Assembly: GCF_003589595.1 (NCBI RefSeq)
Contig: NW_020653337.1
Coordinates: forward strand, 679,898-743,897
DNA: 64,000 nucleotides
Source of the DNA: Hyposmocoma kahamanoa
Lineage: Eukaryota > Arthropoda > Insecta > Lepidoptera > Cosmopterigidae
Reading direction: 5' to 3'
The translations under genes and the position numbers were made by a program. Positions 23,732 through 36,193 of the stretch are shown here, in pieces (the stretch's first letter is position 1; each line of letters opens with the position of its first letter). Below the pieces are notes generated by a model. It made no database searches, was not told the DNA's origin, and saw only the letters and a list, made by a program, of their open reading frames with translations.

Positions 23732-25324
23732 GTATTGAATTGTTTTATTAAACGTAAAATAAAAGATATGGCATTGACAAGGTCACATCCAGTGGAAAGA
23801 TTAAAGGTTTAAAACTTAAGTGATATGTACACATTTAACAAAAATAATATAATTTATTAGCCTTTTATGTATAAGGTATCGTGTATTGACAAGTAGGCAC
23901 GTTTACTTTCAATTCAACTTATAAAATAGGTCATGTGGAAAATATTGCTGAACATCACAATCACACGTCACAATCAATACCTTGCCAGAACGTATAAGTA
24001 TCACATCAAAGAGAGAGTAACGTGTTAGAAGAACCATGTTATGCCTCTTTCCGCGCTAATTCACTTGAAGACAATTCGGTTTAGGAGACAATTCGGTCGA
24101 ATTCAGATTAAATTAGCGAGCGATCGTAGTTAACGACAGGGAACGTGTTAACGCCAGTTAACGCCCCCGAATTTTCGGCGAGTCGATAATTCGATTTCGA
24201 CAGCCTCTCGAAAATGTATCGTCATCGCCACTCGTTTTCGTTTTCGAATATTAATCACTGGGGTTATTTTTGGGCCATTAATCTGGGGTTATCGCAGTGT
24301 CGCTTGTCAGGGACCTTATTTTTGTAAGAGTGGAGCTGATAGCCATACCGGATTGTTCAATTGAATGTCCAATAACATTTTGAAGTGTTTTTAAAAAGCT
24401 TTCGGTTTATTTTGTGTTCGTCATATTTTAGTAGAAGCTTTCAGGAAGCTTCATCACGCCTATGATGTTATTTTGCATTCCTCGTATATAGATTAACCAC
24501 TCTTAAAGAGGGTTAGATCCCTTCATTTCTAAGCACAGTCTTGACCCCAACGGAGATGACGTAAAGATTTGGATGCCTACCGTCTTGATTAGCTTGAGGC
24601 TTAAACGGAATTGGGCGAGGCGATCCACTGGAGTATAGTGAAGGCCAAGAAAGAAAAGCATCATCTACGATTGAAATTGTATTCCTGACCGATTTGTTCC
24701 CTTCAACATGCCTTCAACATATTAAATAAATCGTAGAATAATCACTAAATCAGCAATTAAAGTTTGCCCCTTCCATACCTGCCCTTACCGCAAATATCTA
24801 ACCATAGTATGACGTGTACATAGTGACCGCAACTCAATTATAAAACATCGTGCGGCAGCCGCAGTAAAGGCGGACGTCGAAAACATTCGCCAACCACCGA
24901 CCACGTGAGGCATGTGTAAAACAATAAATATAGCCAGACGATTTGTTATACTTTTGTAATATAAATATAGTTATCGCTTTTGATATGCTTCCAAATAAGC
25001 GCTTTGAAATCTATCCGGTCACAGAAGGTGTTCTGTATTCAACGAAAGATTATTTAGATTCGTATAGTCTATGAGCGAAGGAGATGAGAGGGTTTTAGAG
25101 CTTTGGGCGTGGTGAGAATGATGGCTGCGGTTTCACATTGAGGCGCAGCGATCCGTTATGGGAAAGATTATATTTGTTAATCCAATATCAGCCTGTATTT
25201 TCGGTACACCTGTGAAGATTAAAATCACAAATTGTTATTTTTATAAGCTAGGTCATCATCATGTCACGTGTTTCTGTCACCATTGTTTATTGTGTTGAAT
25301 AAATTACATCTTAAATACTGTTTT

Positions 25325-25560
25325 TTTTAATAATACCAAGTGACGGGGCGAATAAGTTGTGCGCCTGTTGATAAGCGACACGCCTATCCATAACAGTTGC
25401 TGTAACATTCAGACCTTGAATTGCAAAAATCTTAGGGGCACTGCCACTGCGCCCGTCACCCTGAGACATAAGTTGACAAATCCCATTTGCCTGTAACTTC
25501 ACCAGCTCCCTTCCAAATCGGAACGCAAGATTGCTCACATTCTCATTTTGTTTTGCATCG
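25325..25560 (-). repeat. interspersed repeat R2
   Basis: On the plus strand it reads 'gacggggcgaataagttgtg', 'cctatccataacagttgctg' and 'ctgcgcccgtcaccctgag', the reverse of the R2 consensus seen in the other copies. Confidence 0.6.
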
Positions 25561-25709
25561 CTATTACTAATTTATTACATCAGAAACTATTACTTAATTG
25601 TTATGCGGCAGTGATACAGATTTTCAGAGAGTGACTACGGTTAAAAGATAGGTGATAGACCGGTGGAAGAAATTTGTTTTGGTCAGGTCTAAGAGTTAGT
25701 TTCCACAAT

Positions 25710-25850
25710 CTCTGTGGTCCAAGGATTTGAAGTGTAGGTACTGTGAGAGCAATTTGGGAAATAGTTCTGGTCTGGGTGCTCTGGGTAGAGCCCCGCAGGG
25801 AATCCCGTTCCAGGTAATTCCAAATAATTAGTATGGTGGTCTGGAACATT
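25710..25850 (+). repeat. SINE-like repeat S3 remnant
   Basis: It shares 'gcaatttgggaaatag', 'ttctggtctgggtg' and 'ggtaattccaaataatta' with the copy at 16,325 and others. Confidence 0.4.
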
Positions 25851-25914
25851 ATAATTATTATTGTAAGTGATAATTCCAAGCCGCCACATACATCGCTCGA
25901 CTTGATTATGTATA

Positions 25915-26290
25915 GTAAACCAGCTTGGATAACAAAAGATTTGCAGCGTATCAAAATAAACTATATAGTCTACATGAATAAAGCGAGTCTTCAAAATTAG
26001 AGTGTCTGTAATCAGACTACAGATTGTACGGAGTTATTTCATTACGTGCTCATGGTTCGACACGACGTTAAGGAGCACTTGTGTACCTGAAACGTAGACA
26101 ATTAATCAAATAACTTGCGTGCTCGAGCTTTCACACGTGAAGACTCGCTTAGTACAATTCTCAATCGACGCCATGATTTTACATTTGGTGTTTTTATCTA
26201 AAATAGAAATATCGCTGTTCTAGCATTTTGACCGAAAAGGACGACGTTATTTAAACCATTTTAACTCACCGTAATGACAGAGAGGTACAA
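25915..26290. repeat. inverted counterpart of 16,443-16,790
   Basis: It is the reverse-complement match of the A segment, as described there. It begins near 'aaaccagcttggataac' and ends near 'accgtaatgacagag'. Confidence 0.8.
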
Positions 26291-26884
26291 TTCAGATAGT
26301 CTCAGTCACAGCAGATTTAATTGCATCCAATAAATTGTTCTTATCTTGTTGATGCTTCTGTTTTTCTATTGACTTTGAATAGTATGTTGCCACTCCATTG
26401 ACAGCCTCCATAGTGTAGTGATTGGGCACATGGGGCACACCAGCACTTGCTGCATGGACTGTGTTAGAGCATCCCTGAAATCCCATTTACATATCTTGTC
26501 TCTGCAGCGACTCAACTGAGCACGGAGTCGGTTTAGCGACTTCCGCATCGGCAACAGCAGATCGCATCTTGGTGGTTACTTTTGAGAAAATGAAACCAGG
26601 TGGTGGGATTTATTCTCTTTCCATGTTGCACATCTAGTGACAGTCATTGGTAGACTTTGCAGCGCGCTGGAAGCTATTGTGGCTTTTGAAGCGAGCTCTG
26701 GGGATTTGGTGCGTTGGTTGCTCTATGGAGCATGCTTTATAGCAGATAATCGTGTAAAAGTCACATCTTTTAACATTTTTTGTCTTCTTCTTGTAGCCAT
26801 AATCTTTAATCGCAAAGCTGGGAATAAACTTGATCCCAGTAATATAGATCAGTTCCACTATTGAGCTGCTTTTCCAAAATACTA
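26291..26884. other. unassigned DNA with weak open frames
   Basis: The minus strand has two overlapping open frames at about 26,292-26,560 (one contains CRDKICKWDF, the other ends KNNLLDAIKSAVTETI). Together they could be one broken older coding piece, for example from a transposon. I do not recognise the product, and no splice or start signal supports them. Confidence 0.2.
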
Positions 26885-27190
26885 CAAATTCTTCTTCTTC
26901 CCCCTGTCCTTATCCCACGCTAGGTGGGATCGGCAAGACATGTATTTTTCTTCCACTATCCCCTATCAGCCGTCATTTTTATACTCACGCCTTGTCTATG
27001 TCTATGTCATCTTTCACACAATCCATCCATCTTTTCTTTGGCCTTCCTTTCCCTTTATATCCCCTCCACATTCACACCTAACACTCTTCTCGTCACATGA
27101 CACTCCGCAAGACATGTCCATACCATGCTAATCTATTACTCCTCAACATTCGCATTTCAGCTGCATGCACAGTTCGTTCATTCTCCCTTT
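26885..27190 (-). mobile_element. LINE remnant (non-coding strand shown)
   Basis: The plus strand reads 'cctgtccttatcccacgcta', 'ggtgggatcggcaagacatg' and 'acactccgcaagacatgtcc', words I know from degenerate lepidopteran LINE copies. No open frame of use remains. Confidence 0.4.
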
Positions 27191-29904
27191 TCATTGCCCA
27201 AAATACTAGAAATATTGGTCAACAATTATCTTGAATAAACTAGATACAGAGTTTGGTTTCGATATGGAAGAAGAAATTTCCTTTCCGATTGCGCTGTTCT
27301 CATACAAATAACAGACTTGGACTTTTTGCGAGATATTATAAGACAATTCCCGTACGCGATTGACGTAATACGTAACTTCACACGCACAAATCTTTCTGAA
27401 ATACTTCATTATTGCCGAGGCTGGGAAGTAAGGGAGTGCTGGACGAGCACGAGTTGCAAGGCCAAACGCCAGCGAGGCCTAGTATGAATACAAATCAAGA
27501 AATTCCCGTTAACGCCGAGGCTTGTACAGTACTTTTCGCAAAGAATGTGAGGAAGTAATTAAAGAGTAAGGAGATGTATAACATAAAAAGTAAAAAAAAA
27601 AAAATTAATAATGTTTGATGTGTTAGGACAAATTGCAAAAAGAAAATGCTATTGTTTTTCTAGGCACATTAATAGTAGTCTGCTGACCTTCGGCACTACA
27701 ACTGTTATGGACAGGCGTGTAACTTACCATCAGGTGCACAACTCGTTCGTCCCGTCACTTGATATTATAAACAGAAAATAAAACAAAAAACTTTTTTAGT
27801 TATTCTTTTGGCTGTTTACATAGTTCATTATTTAGACTTAAAACTTAATAGCAGCGGACAGTAATGGATTTTCTACTTTGCAGGCCTTGGCCGGGTAATA
27901 GTCGCTTGGTCCACAAATTTTCCGGCTTCCGTTTCCGTTTTTTGAGAATAAATTATTAATTCTAGTTTTCTAATAGTGGTAACTTTAAGTATAGATTTCA
28001 ATCAACTTAAATGGTTATTAAAGAGCCCAATCAAATCCATATTTCCTAAATACATATTGGATCGTCATCAAACATTCAGCGGCCATCATTACCCTCGTAT
28101 AGTTATCAAAAATGCATGTACGTATTATTTTGGAGCAGCGGTGCTGCTTACCATTATTATTATACATAATTATGTTTCGATCGATTGTAACCTTTGCCAG
28201 GGCGTCTCCACTAATCCGATTTTCTACTAATCTAGCATCCGATTATTGGTTCGTGTATAGCTCTGACGTTGAAATCCATACAAATCGGACATCAAATGCG
28301 TAGGGTTCGCGTGGTCTATATAATTTTATTTGCTGTGTAGAAGGTCTATTGGTTGTTACGTGTGTGGCGGTTTTAAATTATCACCTGCAGAGGTCATTGT
28401 AATTCCTTTGAATCTCCACTGAGATTATGATATGACTATTTGTCAAAATATATGTACTTTTACAAAAAAAGGGTGTCGCCCCGAAATAGTAAACAAAAAT
28501 TTGTTGTTATTCAGTTGTACAAAATAAATAGGAAAATTTTAAAGAAAAACACGTTAGTTTTTATTAATACTACGAAGAACGAAAAATGTAATCTTGTAAT
28601 AGGAACACGAAAGAAAGACGATTGAATCTCCAAATGCCCAACGGCTTTTATTGACGTAGACATAGAGATGTAATCGCGTTCATCTTCGAGGTTAGTTCAT
28701 CGTCTCACATGGTGGAAGCGACAGCCCGCGATCAAGGACGAAGATTCTATGATCTGGTATCCAAGTATCCCACCCGGTGGAAGTACTGGAACGCCTTTCA
28801 TAGGCCCTATGATTCGATGGTAAATTAGTGAACACTTCGATAGCGCGTTCTATTTTGATCCCAACGCCATCTAGCGGCAAGGCGAGGTTATTAATATTTC
28901 TTGTACGTGGTGTTACAATCTTATATAATTGTAAGTCAATGTTAACTACGTTAACTTTTTCATAATAATGTTTTTTAATCTTCATACAAAAATAAAATTG
29001 CCCCCCCTTACCCGTGTTTGTCACTTCATAAAATACGAAATGTCACGATAATAAGGTGCATGTTTTTGTATTACAGTCAAAGTGTTAAACTGATTTGATA
29101 TGCGGTTTCGTAGTAAAAATTTAAATAATATGCTAGAAATAAAACGAGTCATACCGATTTACTTTTTTTTTCGTCACGCTTAATTTCCACATTTCTGAAC
29201 TCATCCGTTAGATTTTTGCACGGGCACCACAAGAATCATCCTTATTGGCTGTTGGTCTGGTGTCCTCGGCCTTATTTTTCATGACAATCAGTCCTAAAGT
29301 GTTGGTCACATTTAAGCTATGTTTTCGTGACGTTAACGTAAAGAGTTGAAAGAACCATTGGCATTTAGAAACTCGGTTATCATCATATGCGTACTATTAT
29401 TTCGTAACATTTTCATGCATTTCATTACACAAAGGGATAAGGCTGAGTGGACACAGTTATTACTTGACTTCGACGATGCACAAAATTGCTATAATAAACT
29501 TAATGTTAACATTTTTTGTAGTATTTCCTAACGTCATTGTCGTTACTTACAATTATTTTGAGAAATAGACATATAGCAATTATGATAATATTTGTTATTC
29601 TCCTTAGATATAGTTGTAGTGGCAGTTGAGTCTCAATACAGTGTCACTGGGATGGCAGTGATATTAATTCACTCAATCACTAAAGATAGATGCGGCTTTA
29701 CCAAAAGTACGATGCAGAGTACTATAGATAATTTCATTTTTATCTCGTTTTAAGCAGCAATTTAGGCTTCATTTAAATTAAATGATCTTTTTCATGTCAA
29801 ATGATTAGTAATATACCATAGACGTGCCATCGATGTGCCATTGAAAAGCAGAATACCAAATACAAAATAGCAATGGCTCGATGGCTAGCCAGTACTCTTA
29901 ACAT
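27191..29904. other. gene-poor stretch with a partial R2 copy
   Basis: A partial R2 repeat (3' part: 'ctgttatggacaggcgtg', 'gtgcacaactcgttcgtcc') lies at about 27,670-27,770. A possible LTR- or DNA-element scar lies at 28,690-28,880 ('cgccatctagcggcaaggc'), which I could not classify. Otherwise I see nothing. Confidence 0.35.
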
Positions 29905-30060
29905 TTAGCAGAATATCAAACGTACACAATCCTGCCATTGACACTCTATTCAAAGGCAACGGAGGTGATTTAAAATTCGGAGGCCCAGAATCTTTTCCCC
30001 AAATTGGTCCGATAACACCCACACTGCAAACCATTGAGCCACCGAGGTCGTGGAAACTGC
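29905..30060 (-). repeat. SINE-like repeat S3 remnant
   Basis: The minus strand reads 'cggtggctcaatggtttgc' and 'ggaccaatttgggg', the tRNA-like head and start of the S3 body. The copy is truncated. Confidence 0.4.
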
Positions 30061-30434
30061 ACTTTAAACTATTATAAAATCCACTGTTGTTTTGCAAAAG
30101 CTTTAAACCTTTTTCGACGTGGAGGTTTTATCAGGGCGTTTTTCTTCACCGTTAAAATGAGATATAGTATAGTAAAAGTTATAGTCACAGCTATTCGAAA
30201 CGTCTATCTACCACTACTACCACCTCTATCCTAACTATAGATTTCCAATATTGGCAATAACTGAATGTCGAATGTCTGGTATTGGACAAACTTATAGAGA
30301 ACTAGAGTAGTATTGGATGTCTTAAGTAGGATTTGAGACTTGTTGCCATGGTGATTAATATGACATGCTGAAATGTGAGGTATAGCTAAAGTTTTAATTC
30401 AATAAATTCCGACCTTGTCTCAGACTCAGCAACG

Positions 30435-30550
30435 GGATAACTTCAAATAATCTTTATTTCAAAGAGAAGCATATTACTCTTGATTAAATTCTACTTATTT
30501 ATAAGGCAGACTCCCCGGACAAGAATAAGTAAGAAACGTTATGGATTCCT
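30435..30550 (-). repeat. LINE 3'-end repeat
   Basis: It resembles the tails at 38,112, 45,615, 53,690 and 61,320 ('aatctttatttc', 'gattaaattctac', 'ataagtaagaaa'). This copy is weak and truncated. Confidence 0.4.
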
Positions 30551-30559
30551 TTTTATAAA

Positions 30560-30868
30560 TAAACAATAATCTTTGTACAAACACTTAGAAAAAATTTCTT
30601 CGATCCGGCTGAATTTAAACCAACATCTTCCAGCAAACCGTGCCAGACGCTATGCCAACTAAGGCTCGGAACGAACTAGCGGACCTTACGAATATTTCAA
30701 TTTGCTTGTTGCAGATTTTTGTTTTTTTTATTTTAACGACAATTTTGTCCGAAACCTTAGTTAAACTTAGTTGGCATAGCGTATTAATAATTATAAGAGA
30801 CCAGTTAAGTAATTTCACAAAAATAATTGAATGTCATGGTGGTCAAACATTGTGACATTCAATAAACT
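30560..30868. repeat. second inverted pair of S4 SINEs
   Basis: A minus-strand S4 copy (about 30,560-30,740, 'aaaccgtgccagacgctatg') is followed by a plus-strand S4 body (about 30,745-30,868) ending in a stem-forming 'attgaatgtca...tgacattcaat' (30,826-30,863). The arrangement resembles 12,815-13,225. Confidence 0.6.
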
Positions 30869-31597
30869 TAAAAATAAACATGTACCTACTTATTTATCAT
30901 TTACAAATATCTATTTATCCAATCTATGTATCCAATAAATATACTCTTATTACACATTTATCAGTGCCCCTCAGATTTTTGTGATCTGTCACTTGATAAC
31001 ATTAAAAAAAAGTTAATTTCCCAAATTGTTCCTACCTGTAATTCAACCCAGAACTTTCCATCCAGTGCCTACAGGGTAAACCATTGGCCTACCAAAGACG
31101 TCACGTTGCGTAGGTACCAAAAAGTGCATAAAAGTAATTTATATAGTGATACATTTTATCGAAAACATGTTTTGAATTGTAATATCATCATGATTGATTT
31201 TTCAATTGAATGTTCAATACCCGCCTTAGCTAGTAGTATCCGTATTGATTTTGTCTAATATAATAAGTAGCGGTATTATTGATGTGATATCGTTGCCGAT
31301 ACAGACCTCGAGGAGTGCAAGATAAGCGTTGATCTTTTTTTGATTAAAATTATTGTTGCTGTAATTTAAAAAAAATGATTCATTTACAACTTGTTGACAA
31401 AGGACGTATTGGTCGCAGTTCATATATCTATAGTCGCAAGTCAATCGAATGTGATGATAATAGTGTTATTTATAACGATAGCGTTCCCCTAGTGTGTGTA
31501 ATCGCTTTTCCGAATGTCATGTTTTGTATTGTGTATTTTGATTAATATTGCTGACGCATCGATTCGCTGAAAAGCTGTCAAAGCTATCGCAGTAAAT

Positions 31598-31745
31598 ATT
31601 TTAGTAGAACAGCTCCTGGTGAAAGAATTCGTCCAGGCCACTGCCACCGGACCTGTTCTTGCCGCCAAGCAGTAATGCGAGCATTATTGCGTTTCGGTTT
31701 AGTGAAACCACAGCCAAATGGGACTTGTTAATTTACGTTTCAGGG
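31598..31745 (+). repeat. partial R2 repeat
   Basis: 'acagctcctggtgaaag', 'gccgccaagcagtaatgcg' and 'aaatgggacttgttaa' match the 5' half of R2. Confidence 0.5.
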
Positions 31746-33327
31746 TGTCGTGGTAAAAGGATTTCCCAATCGGTGTAAGTAAGGTGTACGCCGATTGTTG
31801 CCCAGATGTACGGGAAAGGCATGGTACGTCTACCAGGAGACTCCTTTCGCGCACCCTATGACGCTCACGAGCCTAATGAGACTCTTTTCGTTGTTTCCAT
31901 TTGTGTTTGAAGCATATTAAGACTCAATTTATATTACCGCAGATGGTTGGGTTTTCAGTTACCTACATACTTACTTTGCTGGCTCAACGATGGGAAGTGG
32001 ATCTTGGCTTCCTACACCACAGTATGCCAGTTCTGTCGGTCTTGTGCCAATTCCGACCATTCGGACACATTCAGCTTCTTTAGGTCTTTGGCGATTCCAT
32101 TCTTCTAGCGATATCTTGGACGGCCCACTGGGAGACGACGTTAGCATTCTTTCCACATGTCTTAGCTAGGGAAATCGGGCTGGTTTTATTTCTCCGATTA
32201 TTTTCGGCTCAGACGCTAGTTGTTCTATCGCTCTATTGAATCTGGCCCTCCAGTTTCCAAATTCTCTTTGGATAAGTTTTTAGAATTCTCGAAATATGAG
32301 TTTTCAGTTCCTTACGCTTAAAATAAAGTTTAGAGCGCTGTTCATTCTTAAAATCACGAACTTTATCAGCTCTTACAGTTATATTTTCCCCAATGATCGG
32401 ATATTTGGGTGCAATTATAAATGATGTTGGGAAACATTGCCCGTTTACTTCGCTTGGTCCGCGAGTGATGCTGGCTCTTTGGAGGCGTCCATGCGGTTCT
32501 CGGCGCCCCTTAAGACTCTGCATCGATGTGCCCCGTACACCCTGCGCCATAGGTAAAGCCGGCACTGGCTTCAGTCTTAATCCATCTTAGTGAAGGAGTA
32601 GGATAGTCCTGTAATTCGTATAAGGGAATCACAACACTTATTAACGCGGAATCGCATTAAGCCGGTCAGAAAAAACTTTATGTTCATGAACGTAAGAGCA
32701 AAAAAGACGTTCTGCGTTTCGCATCGGTTCGTACGAACGCGTCTCGATACAGGTCGGCAACGAATCTGCTTCCTGCGAATTTCCAATCGCGTCCGTATGC
32801 ATGCCGATGACGGCGAATCCTGTTTTAGAAAGATCTGGTGCGACGAAACCTGAAAGGCCGCGTTAACGGTGAAACGGCTTAATGCGACAAGTGCGGTTAA
32901 GCACGATGGGTGTGTAATGGAAGATATAACAACAAATAATCTATTTTGACTTGGTATAATAACATTTGATATAATTTCTAAGGGTATAATCACTCACTAT
33001 ATACAATCAACAAAAGGTATAACAACAAAAGAAATAATTTCAACGTGTATAATGAATCTTCAGTATAACAAACATTAGATATAATGATTAAGTGACATAC
33101 TGAACAAATGGTATAAGTACTACCAGTATAATGTATTAAATAATAGAACACAATATTTCGTTTTACGAATACTTGAAGCGCCCTAGTTTATGTTGATAAG
33201 AATTTTTTTATTCCATTAAATGTACAATCGCAAAATATAATTGTTTTTGCATAGCTTTAAGTGTTTTTTGTGTTATAAAATATACATATTTATTAAAACT
33301 TTAAGCAGAATATTTAATTGCATACAC

Positions 33328-33554
33328 TAACCTGACCTAAACCCACAGGAGGAGGTCGAACCAACTAGGAAATGCAAACAAATTCGGTTCTGGCAGCTAT
33401 GTTATATATTAACCTAACCTAAACCCACAGGAGAAGGTCGAACCGACTAGGAAATGTAAACAAATTCGGTTCTGGCAGCTGTGTCATATACTAACCTAAC
33501 CTAAACCCACAGGAAGAGGTCGAACCAACTAGGAAATGCAAACAAATTCGGTTC
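33328..33554. repeat. 82-bp tandem repeat, nearly three copies
   Basis: Units start at 33,328, 33,410 and 33,492. Each has 'acctaaacccacagga', 'gaggtcgaaccaactagg' and 'acaaattcggttc', with only a few differences. No open frame of note. Confidence 0.95.
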
Positions 33555-33657
33555 ATTGACCGTTGCACCTAAACACCACTGGAATTATATTTTTTTTCAC
33601 ACATTCACGTTCAACATTATACTCAGTGAATGTTATATCTGAAGTGTTTATATAAAA

Positions 33658-35148
33658 CGAAGCCCTATACCCCATCTACGGCGGGGTCGGGCTCGGCCTG
33701 CGGCGCGTGGTCGCCTTCAGGTTACGGAGTGTGCTTATGCTCTTCGGTGGCACAATGATTAGTACTATGGGCGCTTGATGAGGAGGTTCCAGATTCAATC
33801 CCTTATTTGCGCCAATTTAAGAAAAAAACATTTTTAAGTTAGTCCTGGTCAGGGTATTCTGGGTATTGCCTTCACAATTATCGTTACTCTGGTACACATA
33901 GTACAGGAAATTCCCTAGTTTGAGATCAGAAATTGGAAGTAATTGTCTGGCATTTTTTCCCTAAATACTTCTCTTTTTGGAATAGCTTCCAATAAAAAAG
34001 AATCTAACAGAGAGACGGTCGAGATACAACATGCTATAAGTTGTATAAGTAAATAAGATATTATTCCACTACATCGAGAAGTATGCCTTACATTTTGAAC
34101 AATTGTGAAATCTAGTCCCCGTATACTACCTACCTAAGGTGGCGTGCGAACGCTTCGGGCTTCGCCCTCCGACCTAGACCTCGGCCTACGACCTCGGCAC
34201 TTATGACTTTAAAAAAATGAACATAGCTTAATGGCGGCTATATTGATAAATGGCAAAAAGTAAATTTTGACTGCAAATTATTATTAAACATCCATAAAGA
34301 ACCTCTCGTAGCGATTTTCAGTAGAATTAAAGCAAAATATTATCAACTGCTAAAAAAATTTGTAACGCCGCCATATTAAAAACTGGTAAAAAATAAATTT
34401 TGACCGGAAGTTGTTATTAAACACCCATAGAGACCATGCCGATTTTCAATCGAATTAGAGCAAATTTTCATCTGCCGCCAAAAAATACTTTTATGGCAGC
34501 CATATTCAAAAATGGCGACAAACTAATGCTGATCACAAATTATTGTCAAGCACTCCTAGAGACCCCCACATCACAATTTTTGAAGAAATCAGAACAATTT
34601 TTTTTCTACTGCCGACAAACGCTTGTACGGCGGCCATATTTGAAAATGGCGAAAATCCAATTTCGAGCACAAATTATTGTCCACCACTTCTAAAAGCCTC
34701 CACATGACAATTTTCAGCTGAAACAGAGCGAGTCTCTTTCGGCAGCTATTTTTAACGAAAAAGACACTTGTATGGCAGCCATATTAAAAAATGGCGAAAA
34801 AAGACATTTGACCCCAAATTATGATTAAGGACTCCTAAAGGGGGGTCTTTGCCAATGCCAATTTTCAGCCGCATCGAAACAAGTTTTTCTTCGGCCGCCA
34901 TTTTCGATTCGCCATCTTGAATTTTTTTACACAGACAGTTGACCACTATTGCCCTCTATGACATTCCTTCCAGCATCTCCTACCTATCTCTAATAGTTTC
35001 CGTGATAGAAGACTTCCAAATTTGTATGGCGGCCATCTTGTTTATTTGAATTTCGAACATTTTTTACTTTCCGCAGAAGTTGACCAAGGTGTATCTCATA
35101 AAAGTGCACAAATATCCCCCCCATGTATTATAGTTTTTGCAGGCCGTT
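33658..35148 (+). mobile_element. 1.5 kb repeat element with internal tandem units (copy 2)
   Basis: It is the inverted match of 7,002-8,540, starting 'cgaagccctatacccc' and ending near 'ttttgcaggccgtt'. Five degenerate units begin near 34,232, 34,366, 34,495, 34,628 and 34,773. A tRNA-like plus S3-like part lies at about 33,740-33,950. Confidence 0.75.
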
Positions 35149-35797
35149 GATCAATCGTTTTCCACAATCAGGTCTTCTCATATTTGATTCTTTGCCTTGG
35201 AGCCTATCCGCGTACAACGGTATAAATATCTTTTTTCCACCATATCGGGAAGTATGCGTTCTATTTTTCTGAGTGAGCCAGGATTTGCAGCTTTATGTAT
35301 ATAATGAACATAATGCTATCGGTATATTAGATTGAAAGTTGTTATATCAATCGTATACATATTATATCCAGTGACCTTTATATCATGCAAGAATATGTCA
35401 AATGTCTGTATACCGTAAATTACTTATATCTGTTGAGCGTTACATCGATTAAAAATATGTCATTTGTTGTTATATATTACGAATCGCACCAAAACACGAT
35501 CGCACGAAAACGATTCCGCGTTGATAAATTTGGTGACTCCCGAAGGCCACATCTGCAAAATGGTAACTTTTCAGGAGAGAGCTTTAAAGATTGTAGGAAG
35601 GAAATTAGTTAAGAACTTTTTTAAGCTTATGTAGGAGAGTTGTAAAAGTTCATATACATAATTTGTTCCATGTAATAATACGAACATTATTTTTATGACT
35701 TTCACGTGTTATCGAGTTATTTGTTACACCGAGGGCGCGAAATGCCACTATTAAAGTCTTTATTATGGTGAATCAGTGAACAACTGATGTTTGTGAA

Positions 35798-36193
35798 TTG
35801 AGATTCCTTTGCGACCCGGTTTCGTTTTGGCATTTAATAAGCTCATTAATGATTCTAAATAAAGTAATAGATTTTAGTTACGAGATGAAATCGACTCACG
35901 TTTCATACTTCACCTTTCACTGCCAAGTAACTATACCCAATATCAGCCACTATCGAGTCCACGTCCCCGGAAAGGATCCAATAAAGGCGATATCAAAACA
36001 ATATAAATCTAAGTATTGGCATCACGTTCACTCGTACGGCGTCGGAATGAGACGGCGATACTCTATTATACGCGCCCATCCTAATCTCTTTATAAAAATA
36101 TACGAGAGTCGTACACGCGCCAAGTTCATATTATGCGAAAGGTTTCTATCGGAGTCATTTAGTAAATCACATGTACGAAACTACGGCAAATAA
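35798..36193 (+). other. unassigned 131-residue open frame
   Basis: This frame is longer than most random ones in such AT-rich DNA and is basic in its C-terminal half (for example KAISKQYKSKYWHHVHSYG). I recognise no domain, no signal peptide and no initiation context. It may be chance or an old transposon piece. Confidence 0.15.

Larger units (their letters stand above)
17405..26300. repeat. tandem duplication unit B (pseudogene copy)
   Basis: This is the direct repeat of unit A. It lacks the 1.5 kb element, the 100-bp MITE, both intronic S1 SINEs and the A segment 11,768-13,540, and it has an R2 repeat where exon 2 and most of exon 3 should be. The far end contains the inverted segment 25,915-26,290. 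Confidence 0.85.
32628..35535. mobile_element. candidate composite element with inverted arms
   Basis: Near the left end, 'attaacgcggaatcgc' (32,640s) is mirrored by 'cgattccgcgttgat' near 35,511. Inside these, 32,930-33,180 is rich in 'gatataacaacaaat'-like words, and 35,290-35,490 holds the same words inverted. An 82-bp tandem repeat and the 1.5 kb element copy 2 lie between. The outer limits and the unity of this structure are inferred. Confidence 0.4.
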
